NCBI RefSeq assembly: GCF_018129085.1 | Contig: NZ_JAAGBB010000059.1 | Coordinates: 1 to 32,267, forward strand | Source of the DNA: Plastoroseomonas hellenica | GTDB lineage: Bacteria > Pseudomonadota > Alphaproteobacteria > Acetobacterales > Acetobacteraceae | Length of the DNA: 32,267 nt | Direction: 5' to 3' | In this document: positions 1 to 7,318 of the stretch, in pieces | How positions within the stretch are numbered: position 1 is the first letter of the stretch | Layout of the letters: the number at the start of each line of letters is the position of its first letter | The notes under the pieces: model-generated | What the model saw: only the letters and a program-made list of their open reading frames with translations | What the model was told of the DNA's origin: nothing | Databases searched by the model: none | Position numbers and translations under genes: made by a program

Positions 1-136
1 CGCCGCGCGCGCCACGGCGGCCCCGCGCCGCCCGGCCGCGGCGGCGCGCAATCGGGGAAGACGCTGAGCCGCGCTGGGTCTGGACGGCGCGGCGCGCGCA
101 GGCATCAGGCCGTCATCCCAAGGAGGAGGCTTCGCC
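1..136. other. Leading non-coding stretch, possibly the tail of a cut gene
   Basis: No complete gene is visible here. A plus-strand frame open from the window edge ends at a TGA at 65-67 and would encode an Ala/Arg/Pro-rich tail. That could be the C-terminus of a gene cut by the window edge, but open frames are common by chance at this GC content. The last part holds the leader and ribosome binding site (AGGAGG-like, 121-129) of the aldo/keto reductase gene. Confidence 0.3.
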
Positions 137-1159
137 ATGGAATATCGCCGCCTCGGCGCTTCGGGCTTCAAGGTGCCCGCGCTCAGCTTCGGCACCGGCA
201 CCTTCGGCGGCGTCGGGCGCCTCGCGCCCTGGGGCGCGACCCAGGTGGAGGAAGCCCGCCGCCTCATCGACATCTGCCTCGATGCCGGGCTCACCCTGTT
301 CGACACCGCCGACATCTACTCCGGCGGCGCGGCGGAGAGCGTGCTGGGGGAGGCGATCAAGGGCCGGCGCGACAAGCTGCTGATCTCGACCAAGGCGACC
401 TTCCGCAACGGCGAAGGCCCGAACGATGTCGGCAGCAGCCGCTTCGCGCTGATCCGCGCGGTGGAGGCGGCGCTGACGCGCCTGCACACCGATCACATCG
501 ACCTCTTCCAGCTCCATGGCTACGACGCGCAAACCCCGCCGGAGGAGGTGCTCCAGACCCTTGACCAGCTCATCCGCCAGGGGAAGATCCGCTATATCGG
601 CGTCTCCAACTATTCGGGCTGGCACCTGATGAAGGCGCTCGGCGTCGCCGATCGCCACGGCTTCCCGCGCTATGTCGCGCACCAGGCCTACTACTCGCTG
701 GTCGGGCGTGACTTCGAGTGGGAGCTGATGCCGCTCGGCATCGACCAGGGCGTCGGGACCGTGGTCTGGAGCCCGCTCGGCTGGGGGCGGCTGACCGGCA
801 AGCTCCGCCGCGGCCAGCCGCTGCCGGCGCAGAGCCGGCTGCACGAGACCGCCGATTTCGGGCCGCCGGTGCCGGAGGAGCTGCTCTACAGGGTGGTGGA
901 CGCGCTGGATGAAGTGGCGGCCGAGACCGGCAAAAGCATCCCGCAGATCGCGCTGAACTGGCTGCTGCAGCGCCCGACCGTCGCGACCGTCGTCATCGGC
1001 GCCAGGAACGAGGACCAGCTTCGCCAGAACCTCGGCGCCGTCGGCTGGAACCTGACGCCGGAGCAGGTCGCGAAGCTCGATGCCGCGAGCGTCACCACGC
1101 GCGCCTATCCCTATTGGCACCAGGCCGGCTTCGCGGAACGCAACCCGCCGCCGGTCTGA
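137..1159 (+). CDS. Aldo/keto reductase
   Basis: Predicted cytosolic NAD(P)H-dependent oxidoreductase of the aldo/keto reductase superfamily, which reduces aldehydes or ketones to alcohols on a TIM barrel. The full catalytic tetrad is visible: Asp56 and Tyr61 (FDTADIYS), Lys86 (ISTKA) and His127 (LHGYD). A C-terminal VVIGARNEDQL segment matches the cofactor phosphate-binding region. The 340-aa length is normal for the bacterial YajO/IolS-like branch. The ATG at 137 follows an AGGAGGAGG Shine-Dalgarno run at 121-129. It appears to stand alone: the next gene lies on the opposite strand 9 bases away. The substrate cannot be read from sequence. Confidence 0.95.
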   Translation: MEYRRLGASGFKVPALSFGTGTFGGVGRLAPWGATQVEEARRLIDICLDAGLTLFDTADIYSGGAAESVLGEAIKGRRDKLLISTKATFRNGEGPNDVGSSRFALIRAVEAALTRLHTDHIDLFQLHGYDAQTPPEEVLQTLDQLIRQGKIRYIGVSNYSGWHLMKALGVADRHGFPRYVAHQAYYSLVGRDFEWELMPLGIDQGVGTVVWSPLGWGRLTGKLRRGQPLPAQSRLHETADFGPPVPEELLYRVVDALDEVAAETGKSIPQIALNWLLQRPTVATVVIGARNEDQLRQNLGAVGWNLTPEQVAKLDAASVTTRAYPYWHQAGFAERNPPPV

Positions 1160-1168
1160 CGCGCATCC

Positions 1169-1381
1169 TCAGCCCTGGCCGCCCAGGTGATCCAGGGCGA
1201 CCGTGTAGACCAGCAACGCGGCGACCGCGCCGGTGCAGAGGGAACAGAGGAGCAGCCCGGCAAACACCAGCCGGCCGCGGCGCTCGATCGCACCCAGGAT
1301 GATCGCGCCAAGGCCCAGCACGCCGGCGGCGGGAACCAGCATCGCGAAAGCCAGCCAGCCGAGATCAGCAGCCGTCATCAT
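1169..1381 (-). CDS. Small two-helix membrane protein, function unknown
   Basis: A 70-aa protein with two predicted transmembrane helices (about residues 6-31 and 37-61) separated by a basic loop containing ERRGR, which the positive-inside rule would place in the cytoplasm. I do not recognise a family. Two tandem ATG codons (1379-1381 and 1376-1378) follow a GAAGGGG Shine-Dalgarno-like sequence at good spacing, which favours a real gene. It lies just downstream of the topoisomerase gene on the same strand, with a 39-base gap, and may be co-transcribed with it. Small hydrophobic frames can arise by chance in high-GC DNA, so confidence is moderate. Confidence 0.6.
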   Translation of the reverse strand: MMTAADLGWLAFAMLVPAAGVLGLGAIILGAIERRGRLVFAGLLLCSLCTGAVAALLVYTVALDHLGGQG

Positions 1382-1420
1382 CCCGAGCCCCTTCGGCTCC
1401 AGCGCCGGCTCGACCGCGTG

Positions 1421-2506
1421 TCACGGGCCGGCTCGCTCCCGGCGCAACCTCTCGAGCAGCAGGGCCAGCACCGCCGCTTCCTCGGGCTGCAGCGTCTTCA
1501 TCTCCTCGCTCAGCCGCGTCTGGGTGCGCGCCTCCATCTCCAGCGCCAGGCCGCCGTCGAGATAGGTCTCAAGGATCGCCGGATGCACGTAGCACTTGCG
1601 GCAGATGGTGGGCGTATTGCCGAGCCGCGCGGCGACCTGCTCGATCGCGGCCTTGATGTTGCGCTTCGCGCCGGCCGCGCTGTCGAAGCGCTGGAATTCA
1701 TCCAGCGCCAGCGCCGCGAGGACCGTGCCGGCCCAGGTCCGGAAGTCCTTGGCGGTGACATCGCGTCCGGAAATCTCGCGGAGATAGGCATTCACGTCGG
1801 TGGAGGAGACGCCGTTCAGCGTGCCATCCGCGTCGCGGTACTGGAACAGCTCCTGCCCGGGCAGCTCCTGGCATGAGCGGATGATCCTGGCGACGCGGCG
1901 ATTGTTCAGGCGGAGCTGCCAGGCCTTGCCGCCCTTGCCTTTGAAGGTGAAGCGCAGCTCCGCCCCATCGACGGCGACATGCCGGGCGCGCAGCGTCGTC
2001 AGGCCGTAGCTCCGGTTCTGCTTCGCGTAATCGTCATTGCCGACGCGGATGAGGGTGGTCTCGAGCAGGTGCACGATCGTGGCCAGCACCTTCGCGCGCG
2101 GCAGTCCGGGCAGGGCCATGTCCGCCGCGACGCGCGCGCGGATGCCCGGCAGGACGTGCGCGAATTCGACCATGTGCTCGTATTTCGCGGCGTCGCGGAA
2201 CTCGCGCCAGCGCGGGTGATAGCGATATTGCTTGCGGCCACGCTGGTCGCGGCCGGTGGCCTGGATATGGCCGTTGGGTCTGGGACAGATCCAGACCGCG
2301 GTCCAGGCCGGCGGCACGGCCAGGGCCCGGATGCGCTTGAGCGTCGCCGCGTCGCGCAGCGGCGCGCCGCTCGGCAGGCGATAGCTGAAGCCGGTTCCGG
2401 ATCGCCTTCGGGAAATGCCCGGCTCAGCGTCGGAGACGTGGATCAGATCCGCCTCCTCCGCGGCGGCACGAGGATCAACCACGGAGGAGGACGGGCTGGC
2501 GGGCAT
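1421..2506 (-). CDS. DNA topoisomerase IB (poxvirus-like)
   Basis: Predicted type IB topoisomerase, which relaxes supercoils by nicking one strand through a 3'-phosphotyrosyl intermediate and needs no ATP. An N-terminal DNA-binding domain (about residues 20-105) is followed by the catalytic domain. Candidate catalytic residues are Arg154 (LIRVGNDDYA), Lys191 (FKGKGGK), Arg256 (KDFRTWAGT) and the nucleophile Tyr306 (CYVHPAI). The 361-aa length fits bacterial poxvirus-like enzymes. These are accessory topoisomerases common in Alphaproteobacteria. No strong Shine-Dalgarno precedes the ATG at 2506, so the N-terminus is less certain; the conserved part starts near residue 20. The gene diverges from the small exported protein gene at 2673. 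Confidence 0.95.
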   Translation of the reverse strand: MPASPSSSVVDPRAAAEEADLIHVSDAEPGISRRRSGTGFSYRLPSGAPLRDAATLKRIRALAVPPAWTAVWICPRPNGHIQATGRDQRGRKQYRYHPRWREFRDAAKYEHMVEFAHVLPGIRARVAADMALPGLPRAKVLATIVHLLETTLIRVGNDDYAKQNRSYGLTTLRARHVAVDGAELRFTFKGKGGKAWQLRLNNRRVARIIRSCQELPGQELFQYRDADGTLNGVSSTDVNAYLREISGRDVTAKDFRTWAGTVLAALALDEFQRFDSAAGAKRNIKAAIEQVAARLGNTPTICRKCYVHPAILETYLDGGLALEMEARTQTRLSEEMKTLQPEEAAVLALLLERLRRERAGP

Positions 2507-2672
2507 GGCGGCGACCGGTTGCGAGGCCTTACTGAACGCGGGCGCATACCGGCCGGTTCCTCACGCGTGCCTACGGGAAGGCCAAGGCGAGCCATCGCAA
2601 CCGACACCGCATCGGCAGCGTTTTGCAGGCGACCCAGCATCCGAGAAGCTGTCGGTCCAAAGGGAGGATCAC

Positions 2673-2981
2673 ATGGCATTCGCATCCAGACGCATCGCCG
2701 CCGCGGCCGCTTTCGGCGCCGTCCTGATCGCCGGCGGTGCCGCGGCACAGCAGGCCGCGCCGCCGAACGTCGCGCCGCGCGACGCGCCGACGCAGAGCCA
2801 GACCGGCACCACCGCGCCGGTTCCGAACCCGAACGTCCCCGGCGTCGCGCCGACGCAGCAGGGCCTCGGCACGACCCAGCCCCCGACCACCTCGAACACC
2901 ACGCCTGGCGGCGCGCCCACGACCGGCAGCCCGGCGCAGCGCGACACCACGCAGCCGCCCAGCCAGACCACGCCGCGCTAG
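2673..2981 (+). CDS. Small exported Pro/Thr/Gln-rich protein
   Basis: A 102-aa protein with a clear signal peptide (MAFASRR, a hydrophobic Ala-rich core, predicted cleavage after AAAQ near residue 27). The rest is low complexity: Pro, Thr, Gln, Gly and Asn, with repeated P-T-Q-x-G/T units. It looks intrinsically disordered and periplasmic or envelope-associated. No domain is recognisable. The ATG at 2673 is preceded by AGGGAGGA at good distance. An upstream in-frame start near 2415 is rejected because it would overlap the topoisomerase gene and displace the signal peptide. A strong hairpin follows the stop codon. Confidence 0.75.
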   Translation: MAFASRRIAAAAAFGAVLIAGGAAAQQAAPPNVAPRDAPTQSQTGTTAPVPNPNVPGVAPTQQGLGTTQPPTTSNTTPGGAPTTGSPAQRDTTQPPSQTTPR

Positions 2982-2987
2982 CCTCTT

Positions 2988-3024
2988 GCCCCGGGTTCAC
3001 CGCACTTGGCGGCGAACCCGGGGC
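2988..3024. terminator. Hairpin between convergent genes, probable bidirectional terminator
   Basis: GCCCCGGGTTC (2988-2998) pairs perfectly with GAACCCGGGGC (3014-3024). The loop holds a further CCGC/GCGG pairing, giving a long stem. It begins six bases after the stop of the small exported protein and lies before the end of the convergent phosphatase gene. No T-run follows, so intrinsic termination is inferred from position and stem strength. Confidence 0.55.
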
Positions 3025-3077
3025 ACCAGGTCTCTTGAGGGCCTCGCAACAGCGTCGCTGTCCGCCACGGGGCGCGC

Positions 3078-3914
3078 TCAGAAGGCGCGGTAATAGGCGC
3101 CGGCCGATTCATCGTCGCCGATGACGAGGCTTTCCCGCCAGGACCGTGCCGGCGTCGTCCCGAAGCCGTCGAACCGCGCCCACTCCTCCTGGGTCTTGGC
3201 GTAGATGCTGCCCCCCGAGGCGGAAACCAGGACGAGCCCCGCTGCGACATCCCAGATGTTCGGGCGCACGAAGCCGGCGACCTGTAGCAGCCCCGCCGCC
3301 ACGAAGGCGCATTCGATGGCGGCCGAGCCGGTCTTGCGCGAATCCCAGCTCTGGCTCCGGCTCATCGGCGCATGCGGCATGCCGGCCAGGCGGCGGCGCA
3401 CCGCCGGATTGGGCCGGGCGAGCAGCTTTTCGCCATCGAAGTTGAGCGGTCCGCCGGCATGCGCGTGATAGACGCCCGGGCGCAGCGCGTGGCTCGTGGA
3501 ACACCAGACGGCGCCGGCAACCGGCCGGCCATGGCTGAGGACGCCGATCGAGGAGGCGAAGAGCGGGAAGCCGTTGACGAAGTTCGTGGTGCCGTCGATG
3601 GGGTCGATCGCCCAGAGCAGCCCGTCGCGGCCGACCGGGCTGTCCTCGAGCTCTTCCCCCAGGATGCCATGGTGTCCGAAGCGCTCCGCGAGGCGTTCGC
3701 GAATGAGGTGCTCGGCCTTCTGGTCCACTTCCGACACCGGGTCGCGATAGAGGGGCGAGTCCTCGGCGTCGTCGAAGGTCTTGTAGCGGATGGTCAGCGA
3801 CCGCCCGAGCGCATTGACGATCTCCGTGCCCGCCAGCCGGGCCAGCTCCAAGGCGGTCTCCTCCAACTCAAGGAGCAGGGCAGGGGGCATGTCAGGCGCG
3901 GCTGTCGGACTCAT
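3078..3914 (-). CDS. Inositol monophosphatase family protein
   Basis: Predicted Mg2+-dependent phosphomonoesterase of the IMPase/CysQ/FBPase superfamily. The three metal-site motifs are present in order: GEE (residues 86-88), DPIDGTT (104-110) and WDVAAG (221-226). Length (278 aa) is typical. Substrates in the family include inositol-1-phosphate, 3'-phosphoadenosine-5'-phosphate and histidinol phosphate, and sequence alone does not decide. Its start overlaps the end of the upstream lipid-kinase-like gene by 23 bases, so the two are probably translationally coupled. That neighbour would fit a role on a phosphorylated polyol, which is inference. Confidence 0.93.
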   Translation of the reverse strand: MSPTAAPDMPPALLLELEETALELARLAGTEIVNALGRSLTIRYKTFDDAEDSPLYRDPVSEVDQKAEHLIRERLAERFGHHGILGEELEDSPVGRDGLLWAIDPIDGTTNFVNGFPLFASSIGVLSHGRPVAGAVWCSTSHALRPGVYHAHAGGPLNFDGEKLLARPNPAVRRRLAGMPHAPMSRSQSWDSRKTGSAAIECAFVAAGLLQVAGFVRPNIWDVAAGLVLVSASGGSIYAKTQEEWARFDGFGTTPARSWRESLVIGDDESAGAYYRAF

Positions 3915-4800
3915 GGTTCACCTCCGGGACGAGAACACGGATGACGTCTTCCTGCAGTGCCAGTTCCACCTGGTCGCCGGCGTCGGTTTGCACCTCGTCG
4001 TCGAGGCGGAGCGGCTCGCCGTTCAACCGGACGCGGATTCGGCTGACGCGCGCCTCCCTGACCGGCGCCCGCGACGCATGCGGCTGCGCGATCCAGTCGA
4101 GCATGGCGTCGCGCGCCGCCACCGGCAGCCAGACCGCCGCCAGCCTGCCGTCGGCAGCCGCGGGGCTGGCCAGGCGCAATCCGGGGCCAATCTGGGTGAT
4201 GTTCATGAACTCGAAGGCGAGGGACGGCTCCTCGAGCTCCGCGCCGTCGAGCGTGATGGCGGCGCGGCAAGGCTCGGCCCGGAGCAGCGCATCGCGCAGG
4301 GCATCACGCCCGACCGACCGCTTGCGTGAGCGCGGCAGCCCGTGCATGTCGGCCTGCATGGACCGCGTCAGGGCGCCTATCCCGACCGCTTCCACGAAGC
4401 AGGCGCTGCACCCTGGCGCACGCATCTCCCCGACGGGCAGGCTGGCGCTCGTGCTGCTGCCGATGACGCTGGCGATCCGTTCGGGCGGAACATAGGCGCC
4501 AAGGGAGCGCGCGATGTTGTTGGCCCCGCCGGTCGGCATGATCGCGAGCCGTACCAGCGCGCGGTCCAGCAGCACCGCGGCGCGGGCAACCGTGCCGTCG
4601 CCGCCGGCGACGAGCAGGACGCCTTGGGCACGGCGGACGATAGCCTCGGCGCCCTCGTCCCCGGCCGTGCAGTAGCGGCCGTGCACGCCGGCGGCAGCGA
4701 GGTGGGCCTGCAGGCGGCCCGCCGGCCACTCGCCTTCACCAGCGTCCGGGTGATGGAGCACGGTTATGTTCATGCGTGGCAAACTCGCATCGCTGCGCAT
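3892..4800 (-). CDS. Diacylglycerol/sphingosine kinase-like protein
   Basis: Predicted lipid kinase with a DAGK catalytic domain, the NAD-kinase-like fold seen in YegS and DgkB. The nucleotide-binding motif GGDGT is at residues 66-70. The second conserved loop reads MPTGGANNIARSLG (residues 88-101) where most relatives have PxGTxNDxAR; the Gly-Gly-Ala-Asn-Asn variant is unusual and might alter substrate choice. The C-terminal beta-sandwich region follows. The listed start is ATG 4800; an internal ATG at 4773 (residue 10, MNITVLHH) fits the domain start better, and neither has a convincing Shine-Dalgarno. It is coupled to the phosphatase gene by a 23-base overlap. Confidence 0.85.
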   Translation of the reverse strand: MRSDASLPRMNITVLHHPDAGEGEWPAGRLQAHLAAAGVHGRYCTAGDEGAEAIVRRAQGVLLVAGGDGTVARAAVLLDRALVRLAIMPTGGANNIARSLGAYVPPERIASVIGSSTSASLPVGEMRAPGCSACFVEAVGIGALTRSMQADMHGLPRSRKRSVGRDALRDALLRAEPCRAAITLDGAELEEPSLAFEFMNITQIGPGLRLASPAAADGRLAAVWLPVAARDAMLDWIAQPHASRAPVREARVSRIRVRLNGEPLRLDDEVQTDAGDQVELALQEDVIRVLVPEVNHESDSRA

Positions 4801-4923
4801 GGTTCCGTACCATCAGCCCGTTGCTGAAAATCCTCAGGCCAAGCTCCTCGCCCGGAAACGCCGCCGCGCATCGCACGTTCATTCGGACGCGCATTCTTGA
4901 TGCGCCAAGCAGGGAGACAAACC

Positions 4924-5328
4924 ATGAGCGGCAGAGCGGAATTCCCCGATCGCAGCGGCGATGTGCCGCGTCACGAAACCACCAGCCTGATCTCGTCCGA
5001 CAAGGTCGAAGGGACTGCTGTCTATGACGCGAATGGGGAGCGCATCGGCTCCATCCATAGCGTGATGATCGGCAAGACCGATGGCGTGGTCGCCTATGCG
5101 GTGCTCTCCTTTGGCGGCTTCCTCGGCATCGGCAACAACCACTATCCGGTGCCCTGGGAGCAGCTCAAATACGACACCGGGCTTGACGGCTATGTCGTCG
5201 GGATGACCAAGGCGCAGATCGAAGGCGCGCCGAATTACGAGCCGTCGTCCGACTGGTATGGCCGCCACGGCACCTGGTACGACGACGTCGACGCCTATTG
5301 GACGCGCCCGGGCGGCTACGTGGCCTGA
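4924..5328 (+). CDS. PRC-barrel domain protein
   Basis: A 134-aa soluble protein with a PRC-barrel domain (about residues 17-95): an ISSDKVEGTAVYDANGERIG opening, VAYAVLSFGGFLGIG, then HYPVPWEQLKY. This small beta-barrel is known from photosynthetic reaction centre H subunits and RimM, and in stand-alone form is common in Alphaproteobacteria, often stress-linked. The tail is rich in Tyr, Trp and Asp. ATG 4924 is chosen because AGGGAG at 4911-4916 lies 7 bases upstream; in-frame starts at 4897-4902 lack such a site. It is monocistronic, flanked by minus-strand genes. Confidence 0.9.
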   Translation: MSGRAEFPDRSGDVPRHETTSLISSDKVEGTAVYDANGERIGSIHSVMIGKTDGVVAYAVLSFGGFLGIGNNHYPVPWEQLKYDTGLDGYVVGMTKAQIEGAPNYEPSSDWYGRHGTWYDDVDAYWTRPGGYVA

Positions 5329-5362
5329 GCATCGGCCATCGCGCCGCCGGCCTTCCAGGGCG

Positions 5363-6337
5363 CTATTCGACCTGGATATTGCCGGCGCGCGCGATGGCGC
5401 CGAACTCCCGCTGCTCGGCACGCATGAAGGCGAGGCTCTCCTCCGGCGTCGAAGCGCGCGGCGCGGCGCCGAGGTCGCGCAGCCGCGCCTGGATCGGCGC
5501 TTCCTCCAGGATCTGGTTCACCACCTCGTTCAGTCGGCGGATCACCTCGGGCGGCGTCGCCTTGGGCGCCATGAAGGCGTACCAGGCGACGTATTCGCGC
5601 TGATCGAGGCCGAGCTCGAGCATCGTCGGCACCTCCGGCAGGCGCGCCGAGGCTTCGCGGGAGGTCACCGCTAGCGCGCGGAAGCGGCCGCCGGCGATAT
5701 GGCCATATCCGGCGCCGAGGCTGTCCAGCATGATCGGCACCTGGCCGGCGACGACATCCATCTGCGCCTGCGGCGTGCCGCGATAGGGCACCGCCGGCAG
5801 ATCGAGCCCGTGGCGCCGCTTGAAGTCCTCGACGACCAGGTGGTTGATGCTGCCCGAGCTTGGCAGCGCGTAGCGCCAGCGGTCGGGCTCCGCGCGCACC
5901 TGCGCGACCAGCCCCGGCATCGTCCGGAACGGCGTCGCGGGGTTCACGACCCAGACGAGCGGCGAGGTGACGGCGACCGCGACCGCGGCGAGATCCGCCA
6001 CGGGATCGAGCGGCATGGCACGGTAGATCGCGGTGTTGATGGTGATGGCGCCGATATGCCCGAACAGGATGGTGTGGCCATCGGCCGGGCTCCGCTGCAC
6101 CTCCTGCATGCCGATATTGCCGTTGGCGCCGGGGCGGTTGTCGACCACGACCGGCTGGCCCAGCAGCTCCGACAGGCGCGGCGCCATGATGCGGGCATAG
6201 GTGTCGTAGCCGCCGGCCGCACTCGGCACGATGCAGCGGATGCTGCGGCTCGGCCAGGCGCGGCTCTGGGCGTAGGTGCGGGTGGTGGCTGGCAGGCCGG
6301 CGAGCAGCCCCAGGCCAACGCGACGCGTCAGGCGCAT
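5363..6337 (-). CDS. Tripartite tricarboxylate transporter binding protein (Bug/TctC family)
   Basis: Predicted periplasmic solute-binding protein. A signal peptide (MRLTRRVGLGLLAGLPA, cleavage near TYAQ, residue 24) precedes the Bug fold, with typical motifs: WPSRSIRCIVPSAAGG near the N-terminus, VVVDNRPGANGNIG at about residues 63-76, and VPYRGTPQAQMD-type ligand-loop residues. The 324-aa length is standard. Bug proteins bind carboxylates, amides or aromatic acids. No TctA or TctB membrane subunits are in the window, so it is an orphan receptor here. It lies 75 bases downstream of the IclR regulator gene on the same strand and is probably expressed with it. Confidence 0.93.
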   Translation of the reverse strand: MRLTRRVGLGLLAGLPATTRTYAQSRAWPSRSIRCIVPSAAGGYDTYARIMAPRLSELLGQPVVVDNRPGANGNIGMQEVQRSPADGHTILFGHIGAITINTAIYRAMPLDPVADLAAVAVAVTSPLVWVVNPATPFRTMPGLVAQVRAEPDRWRYALPSSGSINHLVVEDFKRRHGLDLPAVPYRGTPQAQMDVVAGQVPIMLDSLGAGYGHIAGGRFRALAVTSREASARLPEVPTMLELGLDQREYVAWYAFMAPKATPPEVIRRLNEVVNQILEEAPIQARLRDLGAAPRASTPEESLAFMRAEQREFGAIARAGNIQVE

Positions 6338-6412
6338 GCTTCGCTCCCCTCCCTCATTGGCCGCATGGAAGCAGGAATCGCGAGCGCCGGGTGCCGTTAT
6401 TTTCGCCCGCCG

Positions 6413-7195
6413 TCAGGGCCCTGGCTTGGTCGCGAGCCGCTGCGCGCCACTCGCCAGCCCCGCCCAATCGGCCGCGATCGCGTCCGCGGTGCGGCGCGCG
6501 GCAGCGGCGAGCGCGGGCAGATCCTTCGCGTCGCGCCGCGGCATGGGGGCCGCGATGCTGACCGCGCCGGCCAGGCGCTGCTTCGGGTCCATGACTGGCG
6601 CCGCGGCGCTGACGATCCCCTCGTAGTAGCTGTCCTCGGCGGAGCCCGCGCCGTCTTGCCGGATACGGGCCAGATGGGCCTCCAGCGCCTCCGGATCGGT
6701 CAGGGTGCGCGGCGTATAGCGCGCGAGCCCGGCGGCATAGACCGCGCGGCGATCGGCTTCCGCGAAATGCGCGAGCAGGGCCTGGCCGCCGGCCGAGGCA
6801 TGCAGCGGCATCCGCTCCCCGATGTCGTAGCCGACCCGCACCGCCTGGCGGCTCTCGACCACCGCGAGGCAGACCGCTTCCTGCCCGTCGGCGACCAGCA
6901 GTGCCACCGTTTCCCCCACCGCGTCGCGCAGCCGCTCCAGATGCGGGGGCGCGATGGTGAGCAGCCCGTGCTGGCTGATCCGCACCGCCGCGACGTCGAG
7001 CACGCCGAGGCCGAGCCGGTAGAGCCGCGTCCCCGGATCCTGCTCCACGAAGCGCTCCTCCAGCAGGGCGCGCAGCAGGCGGTGCACGCCGGCGCGGTCC
7101 ATGCCGAGCCGCCGCGCCAGCTCGCTGACGCCGAGCTCGGGTTCCGCACGGGTGAACTGGCGCAGCAGATGGATGGCCTTGCGGGCGGTCTTCAT
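6413..7195 (-). CDS. IclR family transcriptional regulator
   Basis: Predicted DNA-binding regulator of 260 aa. An N-terminal winged helix-turn-helix (about residues 5-65; LGVSELARRLGMDRAGVHRLLRAL is the recognition unit) is followed by the IclR effector-binding domain (about residues 75-250), with PLHASAGGQALLA near the centre. IclR proteins often control nearby catabolic operons by binding a pathway metabolite. The gene is divergent from the aminotransferase-amidohydrolase-binding protein operon and upstream of a TctC-type receptor, so it probably regulates one or both. No clear Shine-Dalgarno precedes the ATG. Confidence 0.93.
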   Translation of the reverse strand: MKTARKAIHLLRQFTRAEPELGVSELARRLGMDRAGVHRLLRALLEERFVEQDPGTRLYRLGLGVLDVAAVRISQHGLLTIAPPHLERLRDAVGETVALLVADGQEAVCLAVVESRQAVRVGYDIGERMPLHASAGGQALLAHFAEADRRAVYAAGLARYTPRTLTDPEALEAHLARIRQDGAGSAEDSYYEGIVSAAAPVMDPKQRLAGAVSIAAPMPRRDAKDLPALAAAARRTADAIAADWAGLASGAQRLATKPGP

Positions 7196-7222
7196 GCCGG
7201 CAGCTTGCCAAGGCGTCGCTAT

Positions 7223-7258
7223 ATTATCAACATAGAAATCGCCATTTCACATTTGACG
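7223..7258. promoter_or_regulatory. Candidate IclR promoter/operator region
   Basis: This short AT-rich stretch sits between divergent genes. GAAAT-CGCC-ATTTC (7235-7248) is an inverted repeat resembling half-sites bound by some IclR-family proteins. A minus-strand GATAAT (complement of 7223-7228) could be the -10 of the regulator gene, placing the palindrome inside its promoter. A plus-strand TTGACG (7253-7258) could be a -35 for the aminotransferase operon, but I see no good -10. This is pattern-based inference only. Confidence 0.35.
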
Positions 7259-7318
7259 ACAGCTCCAGGCCGGCCGCATCGTTGACCCCATCAACGGTTC
7301 CGGCAGGTGCATGGCCCG

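Noticed and set aside
5699-7285. A 528-codon plus-strand open frame
   Set aside because: It is antisense to the TctC-type and IclR genes, which are well supported. The translation is low-complexity and Arg/His/Gln-rich.
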